Of a DNA stretch of 53,725 nucleotides, positions 1-7,631 are shown in pieces. This DNA is from Acidimicrobiaceae bacterium (lineage in GTDB: Bacteria > Actinomycetota > Acidimicrobiia > Acidimicrobiales > RAAP-2): contig DAHUZE010000016.1 in the NCBI GenBank assembly GCA_027306755.1, positions 1 to 53,725 on the forward strand, read 5' to 3'. Position 1 is the stretch's first letter, and every line of letters begins with the position of its first letter. The notes under the pieces were generated by a model, which worked only from the letters and a program-made list of their open reading frames with translations, ran no database searches and was not told the origin of the DNA. Position numbers and translations under genes: made by a program.

Positions 1-54
1 GCGCCCCGGCTGCGCGGGCGGCACGCGGCGCCCCGGCTGCGCGGGCGGCACGCG
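1..54 (+). repeat. Two perfect 27-bp tandem copies, in frame with the downstream methylase
   Basis: Positions 1-27 and 28-54 are identical, and a third partial copy follows from 55. The unit is a multiple of three and reads APAARAARG in the frame of the rRNA methylase that follows, with no stop codon. This suggests it encodes part of a basic, disordered N-terminal tail. Confidence 0.8.
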
Positions 55-953
55 GTGCCCCGGCTGGCAATCGAGCCGGCGCCCGTTCCCGCTCGGCCCC
101 CACCGGCGAGCGGAGCAACGGCGCGCCGGGGCGCCAGGGCGTGCCGGCCGGGCTGGGCGGGGACCAGGTCGAGGGGCGTCGGGCCGTCCGCGGCTTGCTC
201 GCCGGACGTCGCCCCGTTCGCTCGTTGTGGATGGCGGACGGGCTCGATCCCTCGCCGCAGCTGGACGAGATCGAGGCGCTGGCCGCCCGGCGCCACGTGC
301 GGGTGGAGGTAGTCCCCCGCTCGCGGTTGGAGGCTGCGGCCCGGACCGACGCGCCGCAGGGGGTGCTGGCCCGGGCCAAGGCCATCGAGCCGGTTCCGCT
401 GGAGACACTGGCCGCGCCGCGGGCAGGAGCCGGGTCGCGGGCCGGGGCCGGAGTCGCCTTCCTCCTCGTGGTGGCCGGCGTGACCGACCCGCACAATCTG
501 GGTGGCCTGCTCCGCAGCGCCGAGTGCGCCGGCGTCACCGGCGTGGTGCTGCCCCGGCACCGGGCCGCCCACCTGTCGCCCACGGTGGCCAAAGTGGCCG
601 CGGGAGCCATCGAGCACCTTCCGTTCGCCCTCGTGGGCGGCATCCCCACCGCACTGGCCCAGCTGCGTTCGCTCGGCGTCTGGAGCCTGGGCATGGCCGC
701 CGAGGGGACCGTGTCGCTCTACGACGCGCCGGCGGTCACCGGGCCGGTGGCCCTCGTGGTAGGCGGCGAGGAGCGCGGCCTGCCGCCCCTGGTGCGGCGA
801 CGCTGCGACGAGCTGGTGTCGATCCCCCAGCATGGCGCCATCGAGTCACTCAACGTGGCCGCGGCCACGGCCGTGGCCTGCTTCGAGGGGGCCCGCCGGC
901 GGGCGTCGCAGCGCTTGCGTGCCGGCGCTGACGTTGGCAGGCTGAGCCGGTGA
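3..953 (+). CDS. rlmB: SpoU/TrmH-family 23S rRNA 2'-O-methyltransferase (RlmB-like), 5' partial
   Basis: This is an SPOUT-class RNA methyltransferase, expected to 2'-O-methylate a guanosine in 23S rRNA using SAM. From the GTG at 141 it reads GDQVEGRRAV, the usual start of the substrate-binding domain. The SpoU motifs follow: TDPHNLGGLLRSAE near residue 115, VALVVGGEERGL near 200 and SIPQHGAIESLNVAAA near 227 (counted from 141). The frame stays open to the window edge through an Arg/Ala/Gly-rich stretch. Actinobacterial homologues often carry such a basic N-terminal extension, so the true start is probably upstream of the window. If not, GTG 141 is the best internal start. The next gene overlaps its stop codon. 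Confidence 0.85.
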   Translation, partial: APAARAARGAPAARAARGAPAGNRAGARSRSAPTGERSNGAPGRQGVPAGLGGDQVEGRRAVRGLLAGRRPVRSLWMADGLDPSPQLDEIEALAARRHVRVEVVPRSRLEAAARTDAPQGVLARAKAIEPVPLETLAAPRAGAGSRAGAGVAFLLVVAGVTDPHNLGGLLRSAECAGVTGVVLPRHRAAHLSPTVAKVAAGAIEHLPFALVGGIPTALAQLRSLGVWSLGMAAEGTVSLYDAPAVTGPVALVVGGEERGLPPLVRRRCDELVSIPQHGAIESLNVAAATAVACFEGARRRASQRLRAGADVGRLSR

Positions 954-1552
954 CGACGCGGGGCGCGGCCTCCGGGGGCGGGGACGGCCGCGGACCGGCA
1001 CGCCAGCCCGGCGGATCGCACAGGCAGCAGGAGCCGGACGGCCGCGGCGGGCTCTCCTATCCCAAGGCGATCGCCATCCTGGTGGTGGCCGTGGTCCTCG
1101 GGGTCTACCTGCTGTCGCTGGGGGGCCGCGGCCCGGTGACAGCGACGGGCGCCTCCAGCTCGACCTCCACCACGGCACCGCCCGGCTCGACCACCTCCAC
1201 GACCGCCGCGGCGGGCGCCAAGGCGAGCGCCGCGGTCAAGGTGCTGGTCGCCAACGCCAGCCACACAAACGGTGTTGCCGGCTACTACACCTCCAAGGTG
1301 GCGGCCGCCGGCTGGGGCACGCTCACTCCGCTGACCGCGAACACAGCCGAGTCCACCTCGTCCGTGTACTACGCCGCCGGCCAGCAGGCCAACGCGACGG
1401 CGGTGGCGACGCTGCTCGGCGTGCCGGCTTCCGCGGTGCAGCCGCTCGGCGCCACCGTCCCGGTCTCGGGGACCACAGGCGCCGCCGTGGTGGTCGTGAT
1501 CGGGTCGGATCTGGCGGCACAGGTGCCGGCCACCTCCACGACCGCCGGCTGA
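950..1552 (+). CDS. Membrane-anchored LytR_C-domain protein
   Basis: A 200-residue protein starting at a GTG that overlaps the preceding stop codon. It has a short basic cytoplasmic N-terminus, one membrane helix (about residues 37-57, AIAILVVAVVLGVYLL), a Ser/Thr-rich linker and a C-terminal domain from about residue 88 (VKVLVANASHTNGVAGYY and an AAAGW segment). This C-terminal domain resembles LytR_C (PF13399), found at the end of LCP cell-wall ligases. The catalytic LCP domain is absent, so it is a stand-alone envelope protein of unknown role. It is probably co-transcribed with the methylase. Confidence 0.75.
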   Translation: MTTRGAASGGGDGRGPARQPGGSHRQQEPDGRGGLSYPKAIAILVVAVVLGVYLLSLGGRGPVTATGASSSTSTTAPPGSTTSTTAAAGAKASAAVKVLVANASHTNGVAGYYTSKVAAAGWGTLTPLTANTAESTSSVYYAAGQQANATAVATLLGVPASAVQPLGATVPVSGTTGAAVVVVIGSDLAAQVPATSTTAG

Positions 1553-1568
1553 GCGGCGCCAGGCCGGC

Positions 1569-2342
1569 ATGGGGCCCCGGGCGCTACCGGCCGTGCTCGA
1601 GCCCCTGCGGGACCGGCCGGCCGAGTCCGCCCTCTTCGTGGACTTTGACGGCACGCTGGCCCCGATCGTGGGAGATCCCGCGCAGGCGCGGCCGCTGCCC
1701 CAGGTGCCCGGCGTGCTGGCGCGCCTGGCGCGCCGGATGGCGCTGGTGGCGGTGGTCTCGGGACGCCCGGTCGAATTCCTCTCGCGGGTGGTCGGCACGC
1801 CTCCCGGCCTGCACCTGGCCGGGCTCTACGGGCTCGAGGAGATCCACGACGGGAGGGTGCGCCGGTCCGCCGAGGCCGAGCGGTGGCGCCCGGTGGTGGA
1901 GGAGGCGACGCGCCGGGCCTGCAGGTCGGCCCCGGCCGGGGCCGAGGTCGAGGCCAAGGGGCTGACCGTGACGCTCCACTGGCGCCGGGCCCCGGCGGCG
2001 GCCCGCTGGGCCGAGGAGGCCGGGGGCCGGGCCGAGGCCGACGGGCTGGTGGCCCAGCCGGGCCGCATGGCCCTGGAGCTCCGGCCACCGGTCGGCTCGG
2101 ACAAGGGTGCGGTGGTGGCGCGGATGGCGCCGGGCCACGCCGCGGTCGCCTTCTTCGGCGACGACCTGGGCGACCTGCCGGCCTTCGCCGCCCTGGGGGC
2201 TCTCGCGTCCAAGGGCGTGGCCGTCGCCAGGGTGGCGGTGGTGGACGGGGAGACCGCGCCCCAAGTGGCGGCGGCGGCCGACGTGGTGGTCGACGGCCCG
2301 GCCGGGGCGGTGGCCCTGCTGGAGCTCCTCGCCGGGCCGTAG
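1569..2342 (+). CDS. otsB: Trehalose-6-phosphate phosphatase
   Basis: A HAD-superfamily phosphatase of 257 residues that releases trehalose from trehalose-6-phosphate. Motif I is DFDGTLAPI (about residues 25-33, nucleophile Asp25), motif II is SGRP near 64, the lysine motif is GSDKGAV near 177 and motif III/IV is GDDLGDLPAF near 197. The matching synthase otsA lies 3 kb away on the other strand. The gene starts at ATG 1569, 16 bp after the LytR_C gene. A HAD phosphatase of this type could also act on glucosyl-3-phosphoglycerate made by the nearby GpgS, but that is speculation. Confidence 0.88.
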   Translation: MGPRALPAVLEPLRDRPAESALFVDFDGTLAPIVGDPAQARPLPQVPGVLARLARRMALVAVVSGRPVEFLSRVVGTPPGLHLAGLYGLEEIHDGRVRRSAEAERWRPVVEEATRRACRSAPAGAEVEAKGLTVTLHWRRAPAAARWAEEAGGRAEADGLVAQPGRMALELRPPVGSDKGAVVARMAPGHAAVAFFGDDLGDLPAFAALGALASKGVAVARVAVVDGETAPQVAAAADVVVDGPAGAVALLELLAGP

Positions 2343-2360
2343 CCGGCCGCCGTCCGTCGG

Positions 2361-2366
2361 TATCAT
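2361..2366 (+). promoter_or_regulatory. -10 box (TATCAT) of the cystathionine beta-synthase gene
   Basis: TATCAT lies 8 nt before the GTG at 2375, with no Shine-Dalgarno between. The spacing fits transcription starting at or next to the start codon. Confidence 0.5.
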
Positions 2367-2374
2367 CGCTGACC

Positions 2375-4063
2375 GTGCTCCCGCCGCGCGTGGACGTCCT
2401 GTTGGTGGTGGACCCGGTGACGGCTCCGCACGTCCTGGAGGCCCGGGCCCGCCGGGTGGTCCACGTGCCCGCCCGCCAGACGGTGCCCACCTTGATCGGC
2501 GAGCTCCGGGGCATCATCCCCGGGCTGGTGGGCGTGGTGGGCGAGGCACCGGGCGGCGGGGACGCGGCGGCCTCCGCTCTGGCCGTGCGGATCGCCGACG
2601 AGGTCCACCGGGCGGGGTTCCCCACCGTCCTGTTCACCGACGACCCGGACATCGCCCCCGCGGGCGTGGAGGTGCACCCCATCACCGACCCGGGACCGCC
2701 GATGGCGGTGGCCGGCAGTGTGCTGGACCTGGTCGGCAGCACGCCGATGGTGCGCCTGGACCGCATCGGGCGGGATCTTCCGTGCCACCTGCTGGCCAAG
2801 CTCGAGTACCTCAACCCGGGAGGGAGCGTGAAGGACCGCCCGGCCGTCGCCATGGTGGACGCGGCAGAGGCCGGCGGCCTTTTGGCCCGGGGCGGGACGA
2901 TCGTCGAGCCCACGTCGGGCAACACGGGGGTCGGGCTGGCGATGGTGGCGGCGGTGCGCGGCTACCGGTGCATCTTCACCGTGCCTGACAAGGTGGCCGA
3001 GGAGAAGCGCCAGCTGCTGCGGGCTTTCGGGGCCGACGTGGTGGTGTGCCCGACCACCGTGCCCCCCGACCATCCCGACTCCTACTACTCGGTGGCCGAT
3101 CGCATCACGGCGGAGACCGCCGGCGCCTTCCAGCCCAACCAGTACCGCAACCCGGCCAACCCGCGGGCCCACGAGCGCTCGACCGGCCCCGAGATCTGGC
3201 GGCAGACCGCAGGCCGGATCACCCATCTGGTGGTGGGCGTGGGCACGGGCGGCACGGTCAGCGGCATCGGCCGGTACCTCAAGTCCAAGGACCCCTCGGT
3301 GCAGGTGGTGGCCGCCGATCCGGAGGGCTCGATCTACTCCGGCGGAGGTGGCCGGCCGTACCTGGTGGAGGGAATCGGCGAGGACTTCTGGCCGGGCAAC
3401 TACGACGCCTCGGTGGTGGACCGGGTGGTCGCCGTCTCGGACCGCGACTCCTTCCTCACGGCCCGCCGGGTGACGCGCGAGGAGGGGATCCTGGTGGGCG
3501 GCTCCACCGGGACGGCGGTGTGGGCGGCCCTCGAGCTGGGCCGCTCGCTCGGGCCCGAGGACGTGATCGTGGTGCTGGTCCCGGACTCCGGGCGCGGTTA
3601 CCTGTCCAAGCTCTACGACGACGCGTGGATGGCCGACCACGGGTTCGTACGGGCCCAGGGGGTGACGGCGGGCGACGTGCTGGCGGTCAAGGTGGGGCGC
3701 CTGCCCCCGCTCGTCCACGTCCATCCCGACGAGACGCTGCGAGCGGCCATCGCCGTGCTCGACGAGTACGGGGTCTCCCAGGTGCCCGTGATCAAGGCGG
3801 AGCCGCCGGTGGCCCTGGCCGAGGTGGTGGGCTCGGTGTCGGACCGGCTGCTGCTGGAGCGGACGCTCGGGCACCCCGAGGCGTTCGACCAGCCCATCGG
3901 GTCGGTCATGGAGCCGCCCCTGGCCACGGTGGGCCTGGGCGAGACCGCGGCCTCCGTGGCCGAGCGGCTCCAGGCGTCGCCCGCCGCCCTGGTGCTCGAC
4001 GGGGGCCGCCCCGTGGGCATCCTCACCCGGTCCGACCTGCTCTCCTACTTCGAGCGGACCTGA
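2375..4063 (+). CDS. cbs: Cystathionine beta-synthase with a novel N-terminal extension
   Basis: A 562-residue PLP fold-type II enzyme joining serine and homocysteine to form cystathionine. Residues from 110 match bacterial CBS closely: GSTPMVRLD, NPGGSVKDR with PLP Lys153, TSGNTGVGLA, and a GVGTGGT phosphate loop. Two CBS-pair motifs lie at about 443-562. The family is normally about 460 residues and would start at ATG 2702. Here the frame is open upstream to GTG 2375, and the extra 109 residues have protein-like alternating strands (VDVLLVVDP, RRVVHVPAR, LVGVVGEAP, PTVLFTDDP) and no cysteine, so they are not the heme domain of animal CBS. The TATCAT box upstream supports the longer start. 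The next gene begins 1 bp after the stop codon. Confidence 0.85.
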   Translation: MLPPRVDVLLVVDPVTAPHVLEARARRVVHVPARQTVPTLIGELRGIIPGLVGVVGEAPGGGDAAASALAVRIADEVHRAGFPTVLFTDDPDIAPAGVEVHPITDPGPPMAVAGSVLDLVGSTPMVRLDRIGRDLPCHLLAKLEYLNPGGSVKDRPAVAMVDAAEAGGLLARGGTIVEPTSGNTGVGLAMVAAVRGYRCIFTVPDKVAEEKRQLLRAFGADVVVCPTTVPPDHPDSYYSVADRITAETAGAFQPNQYRNPANPRAHERSTGPEIWRQTAGRITHLVVGVGTGGTVSGIGRYLKSKDPSVQVVAADPEGSIYSGGGGRPYLVEGIGEDFWPGNYDASVVDRVVAVSDRDSFLTARRVTREEGILVGGSTGTAVWAALELGRSLGPEDVIVVLVPDSGRGYLSKLYDDAWMADHGFVRAQGVTAGDVLAVKVGRLPPLVHVHPDETLRAAIAVLDEYGVSQVPVIKAEPPVALAEVVGSVSDRLLLERTLGHPEAFDQPIGSVMEPPLATVGLGETAASVAERLQASPAALVLDGGRPVGILTRSDLLSYFERT

Positions 4064-4064
4064 C

Positions 4065-5204
4065 ATGGCCGGCTTCGAGACCCTCGCCGTCCACGCCGGC
4101 CAGCCGCCGGACCCGGCCACCGGCGCGGTGGTGCCGGCCATCCACCTGGCCTCCACCTTCGCCCAGTCAGCGGTCGGCCGGCACCAGGGCTACGAGTACA
4201 GCCGCTCGGGCAACCCCACCCGCCACGCCCTGGAGGCCTGCGTCGCCGCCCTCGAGGGCGCATCGCACGGCAGCGCCTTCTCCAGCGGCCTGGCGGCCGA
4301 GGACGCCACCCTGCGCCTGCTGGACCCCGGTGACCACGTGATCGTGGGGGACAACGTCTACGGCGGCACCCACCGCCTGCTGGCGCAGATCCACCAGCGG
4401 GCCGGCCTGCACTTCACCCCGGCGGCCCTGGACGACCCGGCGGCGGTGGAAGCGGCGTGGCGCCCCGAGACCCGGCTGGTCTGGATCGAGACCCCCTCCA
4501 ACCCGATGATGCGCATCGCGGACATCGCCGCCCTGGCCTCCGTGGCCCACCGGCGCGGCGGCCTCCTGGTGGTGGACAACACCTTCGCCACGCCCTACCT
4601 CCAGCAGCCGCTGGCCCTGGGCGCCGACGTGGTCGTGCACTCGACCACCAAGTACCTGGGCGGCCACAGCGACGTGGTGGGCGGGTTCGTGGCGACCAAC
4701 GACGCCCAAGTGGGCGAGCGGATCGCCTTCCTCCAGAACGCCGCCGGCGCGGTGCCCGGACCCTTCGACTGCTACCTGACGCTGCGGGGCATCAAGACGC
4801 TGGCCGTCCGGATGGACCGCCAGTGCGCCAACGCCTCCGCCGTCGCCGCCATGCTGGCTGCGCACCCGGCCGTCGCAGCCGTCCACTACCCGGGCCTGCC
4901 CGGCCATCCCGGCCACGCCGTGGCCGCCGCCCAGATGCGGGCGTTCGGGGGCATGGTGTCGTTCACGGTGCGGGGCGGCGAGGAGGCGGCCCTGGCGGTC
5001 GCCGGCGCCACCCGCGTGTTCACCCTCGCCGAGTCGCTGGGGGCGGTGGAGTCGCTGATCGAGCATCCGCACCGCATGACCCACGCCTCGGTGGCCGGTT
5101 CCGAGCTGGCGGTGGACCCCGCGCTCGTCCGGCTGTCGGTGGGGGTGGAGACGCTGACCGATCTCCTGACCGATCTCCAGGGGGCCCTCGCCGCCGGCTC
5201 CTGA
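4065..5204 (+). CDS. metB: Cystathionine gamma-synthase/gamma-lyase (Cys/Met metabolism PLP enzyme)
   Basis: A 379-residue fold-type I PLP enzyme. It shows EYSRSGNPTR near the N-terminus, SSGLAAEDA, VVDNTFATPYLQQP and HSTTKYLGGHSD with the Schiff-base Lys196. It follows cbs by 1 bp and the two are surely co-transcribed. That pairing favours cystathionine gamma-lyase activity (reverse transsulfuration, homocysteine to cysteine), but sequence alone does not exclude gamma-synthase. Its stop codon lies inside an inverted repeat shared with the convergent otsA stop. Confidence 0.85.
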   Translation: MAGFETLAVHAGQPPDPATGAVVPAIHLASTFAQSAVGRHQGYEYSRSGNPTRHALEACVAALEGASHGSAFSSGLAAEDATLRLLDPGDHVIVGDNVYGGTHRLLAQIHQRAGLHFTPAALDDPAAVEAAWRPETRLVWIETPSNPMMRIADIAALASVAHRRGGLLVVDNTFATPYLQQPLALGADVVVHSTTKYLGGHSDVVGGFVATNDAQVGERIAFLQNAAGAVPGPFDCYLTLRGIKTLAVRMDRQCANASAVAAMLAAHPAVAAVHYPGLPGHPGHAVAAAQMRAFGGMVSFTVRGGEEAALAVAGATRVFTLAESLGAVESLIEHPHRMTHASVAGSELAVDPALVRLSVGVETLTDLLTDLQGALAAGS

Positions 5205-5224
5205 CGGCGCCCGGCGCCGTCAGG
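5200..5224. terminator. Bidirectional hairpin overlapping two stop codons
   Basis: CCTGACGGCGC (5200-5210), the loop CCG, then GCGCCGTCAGG (5214-5224) form a perfect 11-bp stem. The TGA of metB (5202-5204) and the reverse-strand TGA of otsA (5220-5222) both lie in the stem. There is no T-run on either strand. Confidence 0.7.
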
Positions 5225-6638
5225 TCTCTGCGGGATCGACCCCGGCGGCCGCCTCCAGCTGGCGGTCCAGCCAGTGGGCAGCGGTGGTGGCACGGACCGT
5301 GTCGCAGATGGCCGCGGCCCGGCGGGTCCGCTCGCCCTCGTCCATCGACAGCGCCCGGTCCAGGGCGGCAGCCGTCTCGCTGACGTCAAAGGGGTTCACC
5401 CCCAGGGCCAGCCCGGCGAGCTCGTCCCAGGCGCCGGCCTCGCGGGACAGGACGACCGCCCCGTGCTCCCGGTTGACGAGGGGACCCTCCTTTGCCACCA
5501 GGTTCATGCCGTCCCGGACGGGGTTGACGAGCAGGACGTCGTAGGCGCTGAGCGCCGCCATGGATCGGGCACGGTCGTCCTCCACGCTCAGGAGCACGGG
5601 GGTCCAGTCCGGCGTCCCCCAGGTTTCGTTGACCAGGGCTGCCGCGTGCTCGACCTCGCTGCGGTAGGCCAGGTAGTCGGCCAACCCCTCCCGTGACGGG
5701 TAGGCGAGGGTCACGAGGACCACCTTGCCCCGCCACCGGGGGCGGGTGGCCAGCAGCTCGTCGAACGCCCACAGCCCCCGCACGATGTTCTTGGACAGCT
5801 CGACGCGGTCCACCCGGACGATCAGCCGCCGGCCTCCGGTGAGGGCGACCAGCCGGGCCCGGCTCTCGGCCACCGCCGCCGAGGCGGCCTCGCCGGCCAG
5901 CGCGTCAGGATGGGGCCCCAGCCCGGCGACGAAGGTGGCCGGGCGGCCCGTGGCACCCGCGTCCCGGGCCGCCCGGCCCAGAGCCGGGTCGGCGAAGGCC
6001 GACAGGAAGCTGGTCTCCCACCGGTTGGAGTGGAACCCGCATGCTCCGAAGCCGGCCATCCCGGCCAGCAGCTCACCTGCCACCGCGGTGGGGAGCGCCC
6101 GCAGCATGCCGGGATCGGCGAAGGGCGTGTGGGAGAAGTGCACCGTGCGAAGGTCGGGACGGGCGGTCGCCAGCATGGGGCCGAGCAACGACAGGTGGTA
6201 ATCCTGGACGAGCACCCGCCCGCCCTCCGGCGCGCTCGCCGCCACCGCGTCGGCGAACAGGCGGTTGTAGGCCCGGTAGGCGTCCCACGCCTCGAACCAC
6301 CGCCGGTCGATCCGCGGCCGCCGGGGCAGGTCGAAGAGGTGGTGGTGGCAGAACCACAACGTCGCGTTGGCGACGACGTCGTAGGCCATGCGGTAGCAGG
6401 CCGCATCCGGCTCCACGGTCACGATGCGCAGCCCGTCCTCGGCCATCAGGCCCTCGGCCACGGCGCGGCGGTCCGCGTCGCTCATGGCCGCGGCCACCCA
6501 CGTCGCCCCCGACCCGGTCAGCAGCGGGTGCAGGGTTGCCGCGAGGCCGCCGCCCGTCCCGGCGCGCACCGGGGCGCCCCCGGGACCGGGGCGGAAGGAG
6601 AGAGGGCCTCGATTGGACACGACGACGACGTCGTTCAC
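5220..6638 (-). CDS. otsA: Trehalose-6-phosphate synthase
   Basis: A GT20 glucosyltransferase of 472 residues that transfers glucose from a nucleotide sugar to glucose-6-phosphate. It begins with VVVVSNRGPLSF and has a GTGGGLAATLHPLL donor loop. Downstream are VQDYHLSLL, HFSHTPFA, RVDRVELSKNI and a C-terminal NPVRDGMNLVAKE motif, all diagnostic. I chose GTG 6638 because family similarity begins there. The open frame runs much further upstream only because it shadows gpgS. It starts 11 bp after the gpgS stop codon, so gpgS-otsA form an operon. Confidence 0.88.
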   Translation of the reverse strand: MNDVVVVSNRGPLSFRPGPGGAPVRAGTGGGLAATLHPLLTGSGATWVAAAMSDADRRAVAEGLMAEDGLRIVTVEPDAACYRMAYDVVANATLWFCHHHLFDLPRRPRIDRRWFEAWDAYRAYNRLFADAVAASAPEGGRVLVQDYHLSLLGPMLATARPDLRTVHFSHTPFADPGMLRALPTAVAGELLAGMAGFGACGFHSNRWETSFLSAFADPALGRAARDAGATGRPATFVAGLGPHPDALAGEAASAAVAESRARLVALTGGRRLIVRVDRVELSKNIVRGLWAFDELLATRPRWRGKVVLVTLAYPSREGLADYLAYRSEVEHAAALVNETWGTPDWTPVLLSVEDDRARSMAALSAYDVLLVNPVRDGMNLVAKEGPLVNREHGAVVLSREAGAWDELAGLALGVNPFDVSETAAALDRALSMDEGERTRRAAAICDTVRATTAAHWLDRQLEAAAGVDPAET

Positions 6639-6649
6639 GGCCGCCGACG

Positions 6650-7471
6650 CTACCGGGCCTGCCGGGGCGGCCCCTCCGGGGGGGTGGGCCGGCGGCCGGC
6701 GGCCCGGGCCAGGGCCGTGCGCAGCACCTCGGCAGCCTGGGGCCGCAGCTCGTCCAAGCTCCGGTTGCGGTGGATCCTCGTGCCCAGGTCGACCTGGGCG
6801 ATCGACGCGACGCCCAGCCGGGCGGCGACGTCGATCAGCAGCCCGATCTCCACCCCGTAGCCGGGTGCGAAGCCCACCTTCTCCAGCACCTGGCGGGGGG
6901 CGGCGGTCTCCCCGGCCAGCGGCTGGCGGACGTCGGCCAGCTCGGGGAACAGCACCTGGAGCACCGGGCGGGCCGTGAGCTCGTTGACGCGCCCGCCCCC
7001 GGTGGCCCGGCCGTCGAGCGGCCGCTTGTAGAAGGCCTTGACGAGCGACGCATCGGCGCACAGGACGGGGCCGAGCAGGCTGGTCACGAAGGCCGGCGTG
7101 GTGTTCTCCACGTCCGCGTCCAGGAACACGAGCACGTCGCCGGCGGCCTGCTCGAGCCCGGCGGCCATGGCGTCTCCCTTGCCCAGGCGGCGGGGCAGGC
7201 GGACGACCCGGGCTCCGGCCGCCCCGGCAACCTGGGCGGTGGCGTCCCCCGAGCCGTCGTCCACCACGAGCACCTCGTCCACCAGGCCCGACCCTCCGGC
7301 CGCGGCCAGGTGCGGTCCGGTCACCGCCCGGACGACCCCGGCCACCGTCGCCTCCTCGTCGTGGGCCGGGATGCACACGGTCACGGTCCGGCCCCGCTTG
7401 GCCGCCATCACCTGCTGCCGCGAGAAGTCGTCCCGCCCGAAGGTCCGCACCACGCCGTGATCTTGGCCCAT
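6650..7471 (-). CDS. gpgS: Glucosyl-3-phosphoglycerate synthase
   Basis: A GT81-type glycosyltransferase of 273 residues that makes glucosyl-3-phosphoglycerate from a nucleotide-glucose and 3-phosphoglycerate. This is the first step to glucosylglycerate or methylglucose lipopolysaccharide primers. It has VCIPAHDEEATV, LVVDDGSGDAT, FLDADVENTTP, ATGGGRVNELTARPVL and FAPGYGVEIGLLID, then HRNRSLDEL, matching mycobacterial GpgS in order. ATG 7471 is preferred over earlier in-frame starts because the upstream residues are low-complexity and overlap the riboswitch of the divergent gene. The operon with otsA suggests coordinated osmolyte synthesis. Confidence 0.85.
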   Translation of the reverse strand: MGQDHGVVRTFGRDDFSRQQVMAAKRGRTVTVCIPAHDEEATVAGVVRAVTGPHLAAAGGSGLVDEVLVVDDGSGDATAQVAGAAGARVVRLPRRLGKGDAMAAGLEQAAGDVLVFLDADVENTTPAFVTSLLGPVLCADASLVKAFYKRPLDGRATGGGRVNELTARPVLQVLFPELADVRQPLAGETAAPRQVLEKVGFAPGYGVEIGLLIDVAARLGVASIAQVDLGTRIHRNRSLDELRPQAAEVLRTALARAAGRRPTPPEGPPRQAR

Positions 7472-7500
7472 CCCCGCCCGGCCGCGTCCCGCGAACCGAC

Positions 7501-7530
7501 TTGCGGAGGCCGGTGCCCGTCGGCCACCAT
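7501..7530 (+). promoter_or_regulatory. Candidate promoter for the S-box leader
   Basis: TTGCGG (7501-7506) and CACCAT (7525-7530) are spaced by 18 bp. The predicted start near 7537 coincides with the first base of riboswitch helix P1. Confidence 0.4.
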
Positions 7531-7535
7531 TGCGC

Positions 7536-7622
7536 ACATCATCCAGAGCGGCTGAGGGACGGGCCCTGCGACGCCGCGGCAACCAGTGGAGCGACACCAG
7601 GTGCCAATGCCCGATCGATGAG
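7536..7622 (+). promoter_or_regulatory. SAM-I (S-box) riboswitch, compact form without P4
   Basis: The conserved S-box core is present in order: AGAG (7545-7548), CGGC, GAGGGAC, GGGCCC, GCCG closing P2, GGCAACC (7578-7584), a small P3 (TGG/CCA), then GGTGCCAA (7600-7607). P1 pairs CATCATC (7537-7543) with GAT-C-GATG (7613-7620). Most S-box RNAs have a P4 hairpin between GGTGCCAA and the 3' P1 strand; here only about 5 nt separate them. The Shine-Dalgarno AGGAGG (7621-7626) follows P1 directly, so SAM probably acts on translation initiation of the downstream gene. Confidence 0.85.
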
Positions 7623-7631
7623 GAGGCCGCT

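Noticed and set aside
7536-7622. SAM-IV riboswitch as an alternative
   Set aside because: The 5' GAGGGA...GGCCC core and AGAG internal loop are S-box features, and no downstream pseudoknot is seen. A covariance search would settle it.
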